Source of the DNA: Tolypeutes matacus
Lineage: Eukaryota; Chordata; Mammalia; Cingulata; Chlamyphoridae
Reading direction: 5' to 3'
Assembly: GCA_026826555.1 (NCBI GenBank)
Contig: JAKSZT010054568.1
Coordinates: 8,895,318-8,959,317 of the forward strand
DNA: 64,000 nucleotides
Below are positions 23,366-34,775 of the stretch, piece by piece. The notes under the pieces were generated by a model that searched no databases, had not been told where the DNA came from, and saw only the letters and a program-made list of their open reading frames with translations. Position numbers and translations under genes: made by a program. The number at the start of each line of letters is the position of its first letter. Position 1 is the stretch's first letter.

Positions 23366-24234
23366 CGGGTGAAAGCTCAGAGAACGTGTATTCTGTACAA
23401 GACGATTCTTGTTGCAATATCTGGGGAGTCATCCTTGGGCATTGAACTTGGTAGCCCCCAAACATCTTAGAGCATAGGCTGTAATTTACAGGGAGCTAAT
23501 GTTTGTCTCAACGTTAGAAACTAGAACACGAGGGGAGCTGTTGGGATATAAAGTAGCCTGCCATGGGGAGGAGGGACTCCTTAGTCAATCACAGGGAGTC
23601 AACATTGGGAGGGAAAATGGTGAAAGGAACTCACATAGCCCAGATGTTGTTCCAGATGTTATTCCAGCTGACACATTATACTTCTTTCCCTGAGATCCTG
23701 TCCTTTCATCAGGTAACTCCACATCATGTCACATAAAAATGCATGGATGAGATGCGAGAGGATTTGGATAAGTTACATCCATATTCACGTAGGACTATAT
23801 TTTAAGCAAGTATTAGCCTGTGAGAGTTGTGCAAGCATCTAGGATCCATGAATAGGTATTTGGATATAAATTATAGAAAATGATATCTATATATTTAGAT
23901 TTAATAGGAAGAGAGAAAAAGTGTACATTCCTGCTCAAAATTGAGTTAAAGTAAAAATTCCACCCACAGTTGAATTGCTGGTTCATTCCCTGTTAATTAA
24001 AAGAATGTAAAAGTACTCCAAGTCCCTCCAATAATTTGGTGATTTAGGGTGTACAAAACATTTTTTCCCTTTAATTTTAAGTGTAGGCTAACAAATGAAA
24101 GCTTGTTTTTAATAATAAAAGTAGTTTAATCATTAAAACAATCTGCTCTTTGCTACAAATATTTCTTCTTTGGAAATAATTGCCTTCTGTCATCCTAGTT
24201 CCCCAAAACAAACTCACAAAAGCACTCAACACAC
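23366..24234. other. Unassigned AT-rich sequence
   Basis: No gene or repeat recognised. Confidence 0.4.
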
Positions 24235-25075
24235 TCATAGAGAATTCCGACTGCTGTAGCCAGCACTAGTCATTGATGAACCTGGAAAAGGGTCTTTAGC
24301 GTTCCCTCTTCTCGTGTGCCCTGCATGAGAAAGCTTCAGGTCAGGAGCTATAGCCATGGTTCTTGCTTCCTGGCGGGGGTTTACCTGCACTACCAGCCCT
24401 GGAACTCCAGAGTAGCCAGAGGCTCTGCCATGAGGGGCAGGAGAGGCAGCTTTGGGTTTTCTCATGATCAGAGCTGGGAGGTTCAGCTTCCCAGCTGATC
24501 CTTCTCCCCTCCAAGATGCTAACGGAAGGAGTGGGCAACTAAGGAAAACTAGCCAAAGGAGTATTGACTTGTCATCTACGTTACTGGCCCGAGAAGTACA
24601 TGGTGGCCCCTGGCCATCTGCACCCCAGGCACTGAAATGCCTGGCTCTCTGGAAAAGCTGGAGTGGAGAATATGGCCTTTTCCTTGGGAACACCCACCTG
24701 GGACTCCACATCTTTAACGTGGAACACGCAGTCATCATGCAGTGGTTGTGAGAAGGTGTGCGGCAGCTGCACGGAAGGAGGACGAAGGCTGCTTCATGCC
24801 AAACCTTGGCAGGGCAGAGAGAAAGAGTGGCCAGTTCATTCCAGAAAGAGCCACTGCCTGAACCGTTGGTGATAAAGTCCAGCTCAGGGGCCAACGGCCT
24901 GAACTTAGATGGGGAGAGGGCAGTCCACCTGGTGCAGAAAAGTAAAGGCCAGGAAGGGAGGAGTGGGCTCTCTCCCCACATCCTGGTTTGTCATGGAAAT
25001 GATCGCTCGCCTGAGGAATTATCCGTCAGCAAACAAAACCAAAATAACTGTACAGAAATATGCCTTTGAATCCTA
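24235..25075. other. GC-rich single-copy island with long chance-like frames
   Basis: This block is distinctly richer in G and C than the surrounding 20 kb and contains no repeat that I can name. The longest open frame of the window lies here on the minus strand (248 codons, 24235-24981), with overlapping plus-strand frames up to 103 codons. Its product is rich in S, P, L, R and A without a recognisable domain, and both strands are open, which is usual for GC-rich chance frames. A conserved regulatory element or a non-coding exon is possible. Confidence 0.3.
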
Positions 25076-25460
25076 CCAAAATTAGGAATTTCCGAGTCAG
25101 CACAGGGTGCAGCATAGGATGCAGTGAGCATCCTTATCTTCTGGGATGCTCCAATTCAGTAAGGAGACAGGCATTCATTTGAGAGGTTCTAATAGGAAGG
25201 CAGCCTTTGGGAAGTGCTGAATTACACCACAAATATGGTGCTGCAGGGAGGACTTGTGTGAGGGGTACAAGAAAGGCTTTCTGGTGTTGGTGTGGGCGTG
25301 GTGGCTAAAGCTTTGGCCACCAGAATTCCAAAGGGGAGATGGGTCTACCTGGCATGAAAATGCTCATGAGTGTCCCCACTCCCTTCCCACCCCCAGTGCC
25401 AGCCACTGCTGCAGGCAGGTTAAGCCTGGTGCTTATTTTGAACTGGCTTTCATAGTTATT
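25076..25460. other. Unassigned sequence
   Basis: No feature recognised. Confidence 0.35.
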
Positions 25461-25625
25461 GCAAAGCTGGAAGGAAGGTTTAAAAATATTTAGTCCAACT
25501 CACCTCCTTGTGTCCTTGGTATTTTACAAGTGAAGAAACCAGTCTAGAGGGAGAGAAGTGACCTGCCCAATGGAATCAGTTATTTAGCATCAACACTAGA
25601 CCTAAACCTGGGTTCTTTCTAGATA
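25461..25625 (-). mobile_element. MIR3-type SINE
   Basis: AAGCTGGAAGGAAGG, TTTAGTCCAACTCACCTCCT, TTTTACAAGTGAAGAAACC and GAAGTGACCTGCCCAA follow the reverse complement of MIR3, whose 3' tail derives from L3. Confidence 0.7.
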
Positions 25626-26550
25626 AAATTCTTATGAGCCTGAGAAAGTCTCTTCATTATAGAAGCCCTAAATTCATGTAGGTCTTTATGTCTTCAACCT
25701 CCACATGATATTTTGAACCATTTTCTTTTATCTTCTACTATGAAAGTTCTTATTTTCCAAAGCCAGTGATTTCTTAACTTGGCAGAGCCAAAACAAACCC
25801 CTTCCTGATTTGAATCATGCTGGGAAGACAGTGCTTAGTGTGGTTTTGTACTGCCTTTCTATCAAAGGCATGTTCTTTTCCAATTATAAACTCTCTTTTT
25901 CTTTCCACCAACCATTTCGTTGCTTAGGCCAAGATTTCAGATGTCAGAGGTTATAAAAACAATATGGCTCTGGGGTGTAATCGAGCCAGGGATTTTTCTC
26001 AAGAACTGAAACCTGAGTTATAAACTGTGAGAAGACTTATTTCTAGAGGATTTTCTTTCCCCCTAATGAGATCAGGAGCTTCTGACTTGGGCCTGAGTTT
26101 CTCTTAATATAAAACTTCAAAGGGTTCAGTTACTGACACTGGAACTGTGACCCCATTTTTACAGTCTCACCCTGAGTATTCTCAGCTTTTGGAAACCTCT
26201 TTGTTTTTCCTTTATCCTCTTCAGTCTGTCAGAGGGCAGGGTACAGAAGGCACCACAACAAGCCCCGTGGAAGCGTCAGTCCTAACAGGACCTCATATAC
26301 CCTTTACTGCCATCAAACCAATTTCAGTCTTCAGGTTCCTCCGCAGTTGTCAACCTTCTCATGCTCCACAACGAAACCTGACGGTCCACGCTGAAAGGAA
26401 AGGGGCTTTCCCCATTTTCCTCTTTACTTTTGTAGACAAAACACCTTCACATATTTTAATAATGAGGAGGATCATAATTATGAAGATGATGAGAACATGA
26501 TTAACAGTTATGGAGCTCTTTGTGCATCAGGGGCCATGAAAAGGCTTTTA
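25626..26550. other. Unassigned sequence
   Basis: AT-balanced, with a 117-codon frame at 26147-26500 that shows no recognisable domain. Nothing else seen. Confidence 0.35.
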
Positions 26551-26662
26551 TCATTCATTCCGCAAGTGTGGCTGCATGCCAGGGGGGTCTAGGACCGAGC
26601 CTCCAGCAGTGGACGGAATGAAAAGGAAACTGCCTTGCTGTGAGGTTCACATTCCAGTGAAA
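26551..26662 (+). mobile_element. Old mammal-wide LINE-type repeat, copy D (short)
   Basis: TCATTCATTCCGCAAGTGTG followed by a decayed middle and TGAGGTTCACATTCCAGTGA (the 'GGAGCTTACATTCTAGTGGG' block). Confidence 0.5.
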
Positions 26663-26774
26663 TTCTCCATGTGAAGTATCCCATTTCTTTGCATGGATAT
26701 GCTGCTGAGAGGCTGCCTTAACGAGTCTTCCTGTGTCCAGAAGAGAAGACTTAGATTGAAAAAAGTTAAATATT

Positions 26775-26866
26775 GTGCCCATGGTTCCAAAGCTAGGATG
26801 AGATCAAGCCGGGATTCGCACCCAGGCATGCGATTTCGCAGTTTGTGTTCTGAACCACGTTCGCTC
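26775..26866 (-). mobile_element. MIR SINE fragment
   Basis: AAAGCTAGGATGAGATCAAG, GCCGGGATTCGCACCCAGGC, then TTGTGTTCTGAACCAC is the reverse complement of the tRNA-related half of MIR, including the B-box region. Confidence 0.75.
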
Positions 26867-27224
26867 CTTGAATTCTCAGTATAATCTCCCCTTATGAATG
26901 CACGAATCAATATATTTAATAACTGAGGAAGCTGGCGGTTAAGCCATTCTCCACCAATCCTGCGTCTGGGATTTCAGTTTAGGGCTCCCTCTGCTCAATC
27001 CATACTCATTCTTCCATGATGGGCTTTCCACATGTAGTTCACACGCATGTGCGCCTACATACATGTACACAGCTCCTGCCTCCAGTTCCTCTAGCCAGAG
27101 GGATGCAAGGCCTTTGTGGAAGTGGCTGGGCTATGATTTATAAACGAAGAAAATAACCCCAGCTCTTCCAACTTCCATACCAGGGGTTTCATTTCTGAGT
27201 GTTACAGTTTTCATTTGAGAAACA
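26867..27224. other. Unassigned sequence
   Basis: Nothing recognised. Confidence 0.4.
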
Positions 27225-28290
27225 TTGGGTTTATTTGTTTCTGTTTGCATTTTTAGTTTTTTTTTCTTTATCCTATCTTTGATGATTTCATTTTATTTTT
27301 TGAAATTTTAGAGCATTAACATGCTTCTAAAAGTGAAAAACATGCACAAAAGATATATTCAGAAAAATGTCTTCCTTCCAGTAAAACTTCCCCTCAGTTT
27401 TCCCCTCATCTGTGTGATAACCAATTTCATTGTCCTTTGGATTATCTTTCCTGTGAAACTGCTTTGTAGCAGGAAGCAGATATATGTATCTTATTTTACT
27501 TTCTTTCTTATCCCAAATTTTGCATGTTGTATATACCCTTTTGTGATTTTTCTTTTTTCACTTTAAAATAAATATACCGTGGAATTCACTCCTTATCAAC
27601 TCATAGATACCATCTTCACTTTTAACAGCTGTATAATATATAATCCATTATGTGGATGTAACACAGTTTATTTAATCAGTCTCCTGTGTTTGGGCATTTA
27701 GGTGGTTTCCATTATCTTGCAGTTACAAATGATGTACAAATATATATGCATGTGCATTTTCACATTGTTGGACATGAGTCATCTCCGTAAATTCTTAAAA
27801 ATGGGATTTCTCGGTTAAAGGGTAAATGTACTTGTATTTTTTCCTATATACTGCTAATTTCCACTCCATAGTTATGCTATTTTTATTTCGAACAGTAATG
27901 AATGAGTGACTCTTTCTTGTAGCCTTGACAACAGCATGTTTTATCAAGCTTTTGAATTTTTTCCATCTATTTGGTGAAAAGCGGTATTTCAGTGTAGTTT
28001 TTATCATCTTTATTGAGATATTATTCACATTACATAAAATTCACCCTCCCCTTCCTACTCAGTGTAATTTTAAATGTGTATTGTTCTTACCATGAATGAA
28101 GTTGGACATTTTTATGTGTGTTTAAGAGCTGTTTTATATATTTTTTGTGAATTATTTTTTCATGTCTTTTGTGCATTTTTGGCCTTTCCCCCTATCAATT
28201 AAAAATGTGCTTATATTTTAGTGATATTAACCTTTTTTCTGCAGTATGGCACAGATTTTTTTCCCAATTTATCTATTTTCTTTTAATATG
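27225..28290 (-). mobile_element. Old L1M LINE, antisense (3' UTR and ORF2 end)
   Basis: Antisense L1M blocks in order: AACAGCTGTATAATATATAA, AATCAGTCTCCTGTGTTTGG, GGTGGTTTCCATTATCTTGC, AAAAATGGGATTTCTCGGTT and CATGTCTTTTGTGCATTTTT. A second fragment with TTTATTGAGATATTATTCAC lies inside at 27997-28072. No intact frame. Confidence 0.7.
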
Positions 28291-28914
28291 AGGATATACC
28301 ATAGTTAGCATAATTGCACTGAGCTTAGCAGATATCTCTGCAGTTGTAGAGAGAGTATCTTCTCAGTTAAAAATATCATAGTCTATAAAGATGTACCAGT
28401 TGAAGGTATTTCAGCATTTTCACATTTGTTAATCTTAAAAGGCAGTTTTAAAGAAGACTGCAAACATTTTTTTAAAAATCAAAGCTTACAAAATTATATC
28501 GAAAAATTTATCCTGCTGAAAATACCACTGACTCAGTATTAGAAACAGATGCAGTAAGAAATTGATGAAAGTATGTGAATATGTATCAATAAAAACTATT
28601 CTGCTCAGCTTATTTGTTATAAAGATAATCAATGTGAGCAGTTTTAATTTTGCTTTAAAGTACTTTATCTGTTTATGTGCTTTATTTTTTAGAATAAATT
28701 TTATATTTCACAAAGAATTTTTGAATAGAACTATTTTATAGGTCTATTAGTATAATAAACCAATTTATTATTCAATAAATAACTATTTCAAAAATATATA
28801 ATTCACTTATTTTTAGTGTCATTTTGCAAGTGTGTTCCATTTTGGACAGTAGATTATAGTCATTGTCCCATCAAGAAACAAGGACATTATTGGAGTACTG
28901 TTTTTGGTGAAATG
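28291..28914 (+). mobile_element. hAT-like transposase C-terminal remnant
   Basis: Conceptual reading of 28310-28380 gives LADISAVVERVSSQLKIS, which resembles the VER(V/S)FSQLK motif of the hAT transposase dimerisation domain. Stops and frame changes follow. Downstream AT-rich sequence to about 28900 may be its 3' UTR. Subfamily unknown. Confidence 0.35.
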
Positions 28915-29125
28915 TTAGAAAACCAACAAATCCATCATTAGGGAGATGGATAAGTAAAGTAAATATATAGCAACATGGATAGAACTTAGACAAAAGTTGG
29001 GTAAAAAAAGAAACATTAGAGCAAGATCAATAGAATGATATAATTCATGCAAATTAAAGTGACATATACAATAAAGTATTTGAAGATTCAGTAGAAGAGT
29101 GTGGAGGGGAAAGAAACAGGAATGA
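28915..29125 (+). mobile_element. Old L1M 3' fragment
   Basis: AACAAATCCATCATTAGGGA, AGCAACATGGATAGAACTTA and AGAGCAAGATCAATAGAATG follow the ORF2-end/3' UTR junction of L1M ('...aatggataaat...caacatggataaatctt...'). Confidence 0.55.
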
Positions 29126-29187
29126 GGAGCTGGGATAAAACAGAAATTAAACAAAACAAGACTGAGTCTGCCCTACTTTTCCAGAGC

Positions 29188-29589
29188 TGTTATTACAAAC
29201 ACCACTGACTGGTTGGCTTGAAAAACAAGAAAAACAAGGATGCACCGGCTCACCGTTCAGGGGCTGGAGGTCCAAAGTCGAGAGGCCGGCAAGGCCATGG
29301 GTATCTCAGAGTCGGTGGCAGTCGACCTCTGGCCCGCAGTGATGTCCTGGCTCTCCCATGTCTCCTCTGCCTTCCGGTTTCTCTCTATAAGGCCTCCAGT
29401 GTTAGAGGACTCACCCGATTCAGTTGGCCACACCTCAACAAGGTCTTCAAAGATCCTACTCACAGGTGAGTCCACACTCTGACTCACCTTAACATGTTCA
29501 AAGATACTATTTAAACGGGTCCATGCCCACAGGAACACAGATTTAGACTTTAACATGTCTTTCTGGGGTACACGATTCAATCCCCAACA
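29188..29589 (-). mobile_element. LTR, MaLR-like, minus strand
   Basis: The plus strand runs from TGTTATTACAAACACCACTG to TACACGATTCAATCCCCAACA. The minus-strand reading starts TGTTGGGGATTGAATCGTGT and contains GGCCTTATAGAGAGAAACC. Length of about 400 bases and TG...CA ends fit a solo LTR. The flanking 5-mers do not match, so the target duplication has decayed or been lost. Confidence 0.65.
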
Positions 29590-30584
29590 GGGCCCTAATG
29601 CAAAATGGTTATAATAATTTACCCTGAATCTAAAGGTATAATAATTAATTGAGCACATAACACCTAAAGGAAAAACAAAATCATTAGTTAATGAATGACC
29701 TCCAGTGAGTCCCTCCTTTTTGCTCCCTCAGGGACCCACCTGCCTCTGGAATCCTGATCTCACTGAACAGTTCCAGGAGTCAGGTCCACCTCCAGGCCCA
29801 CCCTGACTAGCTGACCCATGCCCCTTTCATGAGTACTCAGCCTGAGTCCTCTCTTTAGTTTCCATACTTCTCTCCTCCACATCATTTCCTGGTTCTGATA
29901 GAGATCCAGTTACTATGGCAACAAAGCTGGCCTTTCCAAGATGATGCACAAGTCTGGGTCACGTGGGGCAACCTGACATGGCAGGGTTTTGCCTGATTTT
30001 ATACAAGTGTGTGTTTGTGTTTTGTGAAAGGGAGTGGTGATCAAACGATTTCTGAGGTTTCCTTTTTCATTCTCTAGATTGAATTCCATGAAATACAGTC
30101 AAATAGGGTAAGAATACTATCGGACAAAAAAAGACATTTGGACAATAACACAGATTTTAAAAATGTCCTATCTTCCCTCCTTCCTTTCCTTCCTTCCTAC
30201 CTTCCTTTTTCCTTCAAGTAAATTAAAACACTTCCTTTAAGCATCCAACAGCTCACCCTACTAAGATGCTGGTATTACCACAATGATAGGGTGATCCTTT
30301 CTGCCGTGGGGTAGTGGGGGAAGCAGCAAGGAAACAGAGGCCTAGAATTTCATTGTAAAGGCTGTGACAGGAGCCCAGGCTGCCTTCCTGCCGGGTGGGC
30401 TCAGGCAAAGTCGACGCTCTGCCTGGGAGGTGGCCTGGGAGCAACACCAGAAGGCGGGCAGGGGCCTGAGGTGTAGAAATGGAGGGCTCTTCCAGAGAGG
30501 GGGGACAACGTGCAACGACATGGGGGCACGTGAGGCAGGCGGGGAACGTCAGAGAGAGTCCGCCCTCACTCGCTGAGCTCTTGG
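29590..30584. other. Single-copy sequence with a (TTCC)n tract
   Basis: No gene recognised. A CTTCC/TTCC tract lies at 30172-30215. Frames of 64-77 codons on both strands near 30250-30580 look like chance. Confidence 0.4.
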
Positions 30585-30955
30585 CTGCTCCTCAAACACA
30601 CCCAGCACGTTGTTGTTCCTGCTGTGATTTCCATCGGGAACGCCCTTCCTTAGGTGTTCCCACGCTCCTACCTCTCTCCACTCAGGTTTCTGCTCAAATA
30701 CCTCCTCCTCAGACAAGCCTGCGCCGGCTTTGGAAAGCCTCTCTCCCATCACTGGTAGTCTTCTAACTTCTCTTAACAACACCTTTCAATACCGTACATT
30801 ATTTCATAGATTTATTTGTTTCTGTTTTAACCTGTGTCCCCTACTCAGTTACAAGTGCCATGAGGGTAAAGACTGTCTTTTCCACTGCTCAATCCCCAGC
30901 ACCTATAATTCTAAATAGTAAACACGGAATAAATTCTTACTGAACGAGTAAGTGA
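30585..30955 (+). mobile_element. L2 LINE 3' end
   Basis: TTCCTTAGGTGTTCCCACGC, TCAAATACCTCCTCCTCAGA, ATTATTTCATAGATTTATTT and CAATCCCCAGCACCTATAAT appear in L2 order and end with AATAAATTCTTACTGAACGA. Confidence 0.8.
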
Positions 30956-31394
30956 GGAATGATTGACTGCCGTGCTCAGATAGCATGGGTTTTACCCAAG
31001 GGGGCTGGAAGGACCTCACATAGGGATTGACAGGTTACGCGTTATGTTTTATGTTTGTCTGGCATCAGAGTGGCACGTGGATCAGAAGGGACGAAACCAA
31101 GGGCAGGTGACCAGTTCACAGCACGCCTGAGTAAATGTGAGGGACGCGATTCCCAGGTTCTTTCACGGGGTAGGTGATTTTGTAGTTGTTGAGAAAAAAT
31201 GCATAGGAAATATCAGGCAGGCATGGAGTATGTTCAATTAGAAGCCTGGTTTTTGCCCAGTGGAGACTGAAGATCCTTGGGTCGTCCAAGGGGAGAGGTA
31301 CACTTATAATTTCAAATTTTCATTTGGAAGTTCAGGGAAGAAGCTGTGGATTTAATTTTATTAACCTCACGCTTACTGTGTAATAGCCATTAAA
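30956..31394. other. Unassigned sequence
   Basis: Nothing recognised. Confidence 0.4.
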
Positions 31395-31504
31395 TCAAGT
31401 CACATTTATTGAGCTCCTACTAGACAGGCATTGCCCTAGTTACTGCAGATTCAGGAGTGCATGTGAAAATGTCCCTTGGGAATTCTAAGTTCCGGTGGGT
31501 GATG
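31395..31504 (+). mobile_element. Old mammal-wide LINE-type repeat, copy E, first segment
   Basis: ACATTTATTGAGCTCCTACT, GACAGGCATTGCCCTAGTTA and GCAGATTCAGGAGTGCATGT are the 5' blocks of this repeat. It is interrupted by an L1 3' end and resumes at about 31800. Confidence 0.65.
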
Positions 31505-31798
31505 GTATGTGAATATATCTCAATAAAACTGCCTAATAAACAAATAAATAATTGTACAAGTATAGCCAGAAATAGCAGCAGGGGAAAAAGATTGAGAGAT
31601 GAGGAATTTTCTTGTTTTTTTGTTCGTCTGTTTTTTGTTTATTATTATTGAAATAATGAAAATGCTTTAATAATGATTGAAGTGATGAATGTACAACTAT
31701 ATGTTTATACCAAATACCATGATGGTACACTTTGGATAAATTATATGCTTCATTAATATGTATCAATAAAATTGATTTGTTTAAAAAAACTAGAATAA
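31505..31798 (+). mobile_element. L1 3' end with the doubled polyadenylation module, second copy
   Basis: Starts inside the end of the first module (ATATCTCAATAAAACTGCC) and continues through the same spacer as the 21-kb element (AATAGCAGCAGGGG, GATTGAGAGATGAGGAAT) to the second module ending TATGTATCAATAAAATTGAT with an A tail. It inserted into the old repeat, separating its first two segments. Confidence 0.8.
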
Positions 31799-32186
31799 AA
31801 AATTTAATGTGAAGGAGTGATAAGGACAATGATTTACTATGAAGCAAGTAAAACTGAGTGATATCATACACAATACCTGGGAGACTGGAAAAGAAGCTGA
31901 CAGGGTGATGGTGAGGACAGGCTTTTCCGAAGGTCAATATTCATGCTGAGACCCAAATAATAGAGGGGCAAGGTAACATGATGGTCTCGGGAAAGAGCCT
32001 TCAGCTCAGAGAGGGAGCAATCCCTGAAGAAGAGTCAGCTTGGCCTGTGAGAAGACTAGAATGGAGACAATTCTGCCTGCAGCAGAGAGAGAGAGGAGGA
32101 CAGGATGGGAGGTGATGAGATCAGAAGCTTCCAGAAGATAGAGGCTTGTTGGCCATAGTTTGGTTTTATCTCAATTAAAAGCAAGT
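31799..32186 (+). mobile_element. Old mammal-wide LINE-type repeat, copy E, second segment
   Basis: CATGCTGAGACCCAAATAAT and GCAAGGTAACATGATGGTCT followed by GGCTTGTTGGCCATAGTTTG continue the block order of this repeat ('...gagctgagacctgaa...ccttgtaggccatggtaagg...'). It is interrupted again at about 32187. Confidence 0.6.
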
Positions 32187-34226
32187 GTTTTATTTGTATG
32201 AAAAAAAATTACAGAATACTGATCACAGGAACAATTTGCCAGTTGTACTGAGTAATTATTGTTCATATACTATAATGTTGTTATTTTCATGTATCTGGTC
32301 TACTCCAGCTCTTTTTTGGTTATTATTTGCATGGAATACCTTTTTCCAACCTTTCACTTTTAACCTGGTTGGGTCCTTATGTCTGAAGTGGGTCTCTTGT
32401 AGACAATATATAGATGGCTCATATATTTTATCCATTCTATAAGTCTATGTCTTTTGATTGGGGAGTTTAATCCATTAACATTTAGTACCTACTTCATCCA
32501 TTTTGTACTTCAGCTCTCTGTTGTCTTCTTATCCTTCAGTTTACCTATCCTAATAATCTTCATTTCTAAACTCTTCTCCAAATCTCTCACCCTTATTTTT
32601 ACTTTCAGACTGCAGCACTCCCTTTAGTATCTCTTGCAAATCTGGTCTTTTAGTAAAGTTTTTGTTTGTCTGTGAAGTCTTTGAACTCACCCTCATTTTT
32701 GAAGAACAACTTTGCTAGATACAGAATTCTTGGCTGGCAGTTTTTCTCTTTCAGTACCTTAAATACATCATATCACTTTCTTCTCTCCTTTACAGTTTCT
32801 GATGAGAGGTTGGCACTTAATCTCATCGAGTTTCCCTTGTACACAATGCTTTGCTTTTCTCTTGCTGCTTTCAGAATCCTCTCTTTATCTCTGATATTTG
32901 TCATTCTGAATAGTAGGTGTCTTGGGGTAGATCTATTTGTATTTATTCTGTTTGGGGTGCATTGTCTTTCTTGAATATTGATATTTATGTCCTTCATAAG
33001 GATCAGGAAGTTTTCAGTCATTGTTTCCTCAAATATTCTTTCTGCCACTTTTCCATTCTCTTCTCCTTCTGGGGCACCAATAATGCAAATGTTTGTGTGT
33101 TTCGTGTTGTCATTCACTTCCCTGAAACCCTGTTCCATTTTTTCCCATTCTCTTCTCTTTCTTTTCTCCTGTCTTTTCTAGTTCAGATGTTCTGTCTTCA
33201 GAGTAACTAATTTTGCCTTCAAGCAATTTGAATCTGCTCTTATGTGCCTCTAATGTAGGTTTAATCTTATCCGTCCTGTCTTTCATTTCCATGAGGTCTG
33301 TTCTAAAGAATAAATATCCTTTATTTCTTTAGTCATATTTTCTTTAAATTCTTTGAAGTGATTTAGGACAGTTGAGTGATTATCATTGATTAATTGTTTT
33401 AAATCCTGTATCTCTTCAGGATATTTGGTTTGTTCTTTTGGCTGGGCCATCTCTTCCTGTTTCCTAGTATGGCTTGTAATTTTTTGCTGATGTCTAGGTA
33501 TCTGAATATGTTGGTTAATTTGCTCTGATGACTAATCTCTCATGTCTGTTGGTTTTTTTTTTCCCACAGCTCTTCTTTGATATTTGGTTCAACTTATTCT
33601 CAGTCTTTAAAATTGCCCAGCTTAAGTTTTCAAAATCAGTCCAGGGATTCACTAGTGGGGCACAGATTTTCTCCCAGTGGTTGGATACAAAGAGTGTGAA
33701 CGGTTTTTGTCCATGCAATTTCCAGAATGGTCAGCAGATGGTTCTGGTCAAAGCACCTTTCTACGGAGGTGTTTCAGTCTTGGTTTCCTGTGTTCCTGTG
33801 TTGAATCTCCAGATCGGAGGTTGAAAGTAGGCTCTGCTGGCTGAATTCGCTGAAGAAGAACACCTCGATCTCCCCTCCCTTTTCCTTTGGAACAACTGTC
33901 AGAGAGGAAGATGTCTGTTCCCGTTTCATTTGGCTACAGTGAGCCAGGTGTTTTACTCCAGCTTAATATCTTGGAGGCAGGGAAGGGGAGCCCTTCCCAG
34001 CCACCATGGGGCTTGGTAACTCATGTTTGTTGTTTCAGCTTCTTCATATCTCTGTCCCTCACCCTCCTGGGAATTGTGTAGCACTGTTCTGGTCTGCTGA
34101 CCCCCAAAGCAGATCCCTCAGACAGCTTTTGACTCTTTCTCCATTGTTTTTGTGAGAGTATTCAGCAATGGCTGTTAGTCAATCGCCATCTTCCCACAAT
34201 CCTCCAAAGCATCTTCCATAGCTCTG
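32187..34226 (-). mobile_element. ORF1-bearing L1 derivative lacking most of ORF2 (HAL1-like)
   Basis: Minus-strand element. Its 5' end (about 34204) has GTGGGAAGATGGCGATTGAC, resembling L1 5' UTR starts. ORF1 follows, broken by stops: a coiled-coil part (33110-33292), then an RRM-like part (32773-33138) with TPRHLLFRMTNI and AAREKQ motifs, then the C-terminal domain to about 32600. About 350 bases recall the first part of the ORF2 endonuclease (LNGLNSPIKRHRLIEWI near 32430). The element ends at about 32187 with an ATACAAATAAAAC end. Imperfect duplicates (attaaaagcaag at 32174-32185, ttttaaatgcaag at 34227-34239) flank it. Confidence 0.75.
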
Positions 34227-34775
34227 TTTTAAATGCAAGAAGGAAACACTGGAGCCTTTCCAGCAGGTGAGCAATGTGGCCTGGTGCATATAAATTTTAA
34301 AAGATCATGGTCACTGTTTGTAGGAGGGAGATAGAAGAAGGTAAGAGTGCAGAGATGAGTTCTTTTGCAATTGTTCAGTGAGAGGTGAAATACAGAGGAA
34401 TAGGCAAACACAGGGTATGTTTGCTGAATAATCTGTTATTTTGGATAAAGGGAAAGTTGTGCAATGGGTCAATAGTGGCACCATGGATTGAGATGCAGAA
34501 GACTGGGGGAGGACAGCTTTGGGGGATCATATCAAGGTTACTTTTGGACATGTTAGGTTTGACATGTCTGTTAGAAATCAAAGTGGAAATGCCAAGAGGG
34601 CCATAAGATAAGCAAGTTCATACCTCATGAGAGATATCAACATTAGGGATGAAAATTTGAAAGTCAGGAGTATATACGTGATATTTGAAGCCATGAGATT
34701 GGATGAAGTCACTTAAGGAGAGAGTGTAGAAAAAGGAGAGGGTCCAGGATGGGTTTCTCTGTCTTAGGTCCTCTT
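34227..34775 (+). mobile_element. Old mammal-wide LINE-type repeat, copy E, third segment
   Basis: AAATGCAAGAAGGAAACACT, GAGATGCAGAAGACTGGGGG, TTTTGGACATGTTAGGTTTG, GGAAATGCCAAGAGGGCCAT and GCCATGAGATTGGATGAAGT continue the repeat after the minus-strand L1 derivative. Confidence 0.7.

Noticed and set aside
24235..24981. 248-codon minus-strand open frame as a gene
   Set aside because: No recognisable domain, no trusted splice or UTR context, plus-strand frames of up to 103 codons overlap it, and composition fits a GC-rich chance frame.
29188..29589. 83-133 codon frames as exons
   Set aside because: They fall inside an LTR and are open on both strands.
31505..34226. Plus-strand L1 end and minus-strand L1 5' half as one twin-primed (inverted) insertion
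   Set aside because: The order is wrong for twin priming, segments of the old repeat lie between them, and the minus element has its own flanking duplicates.
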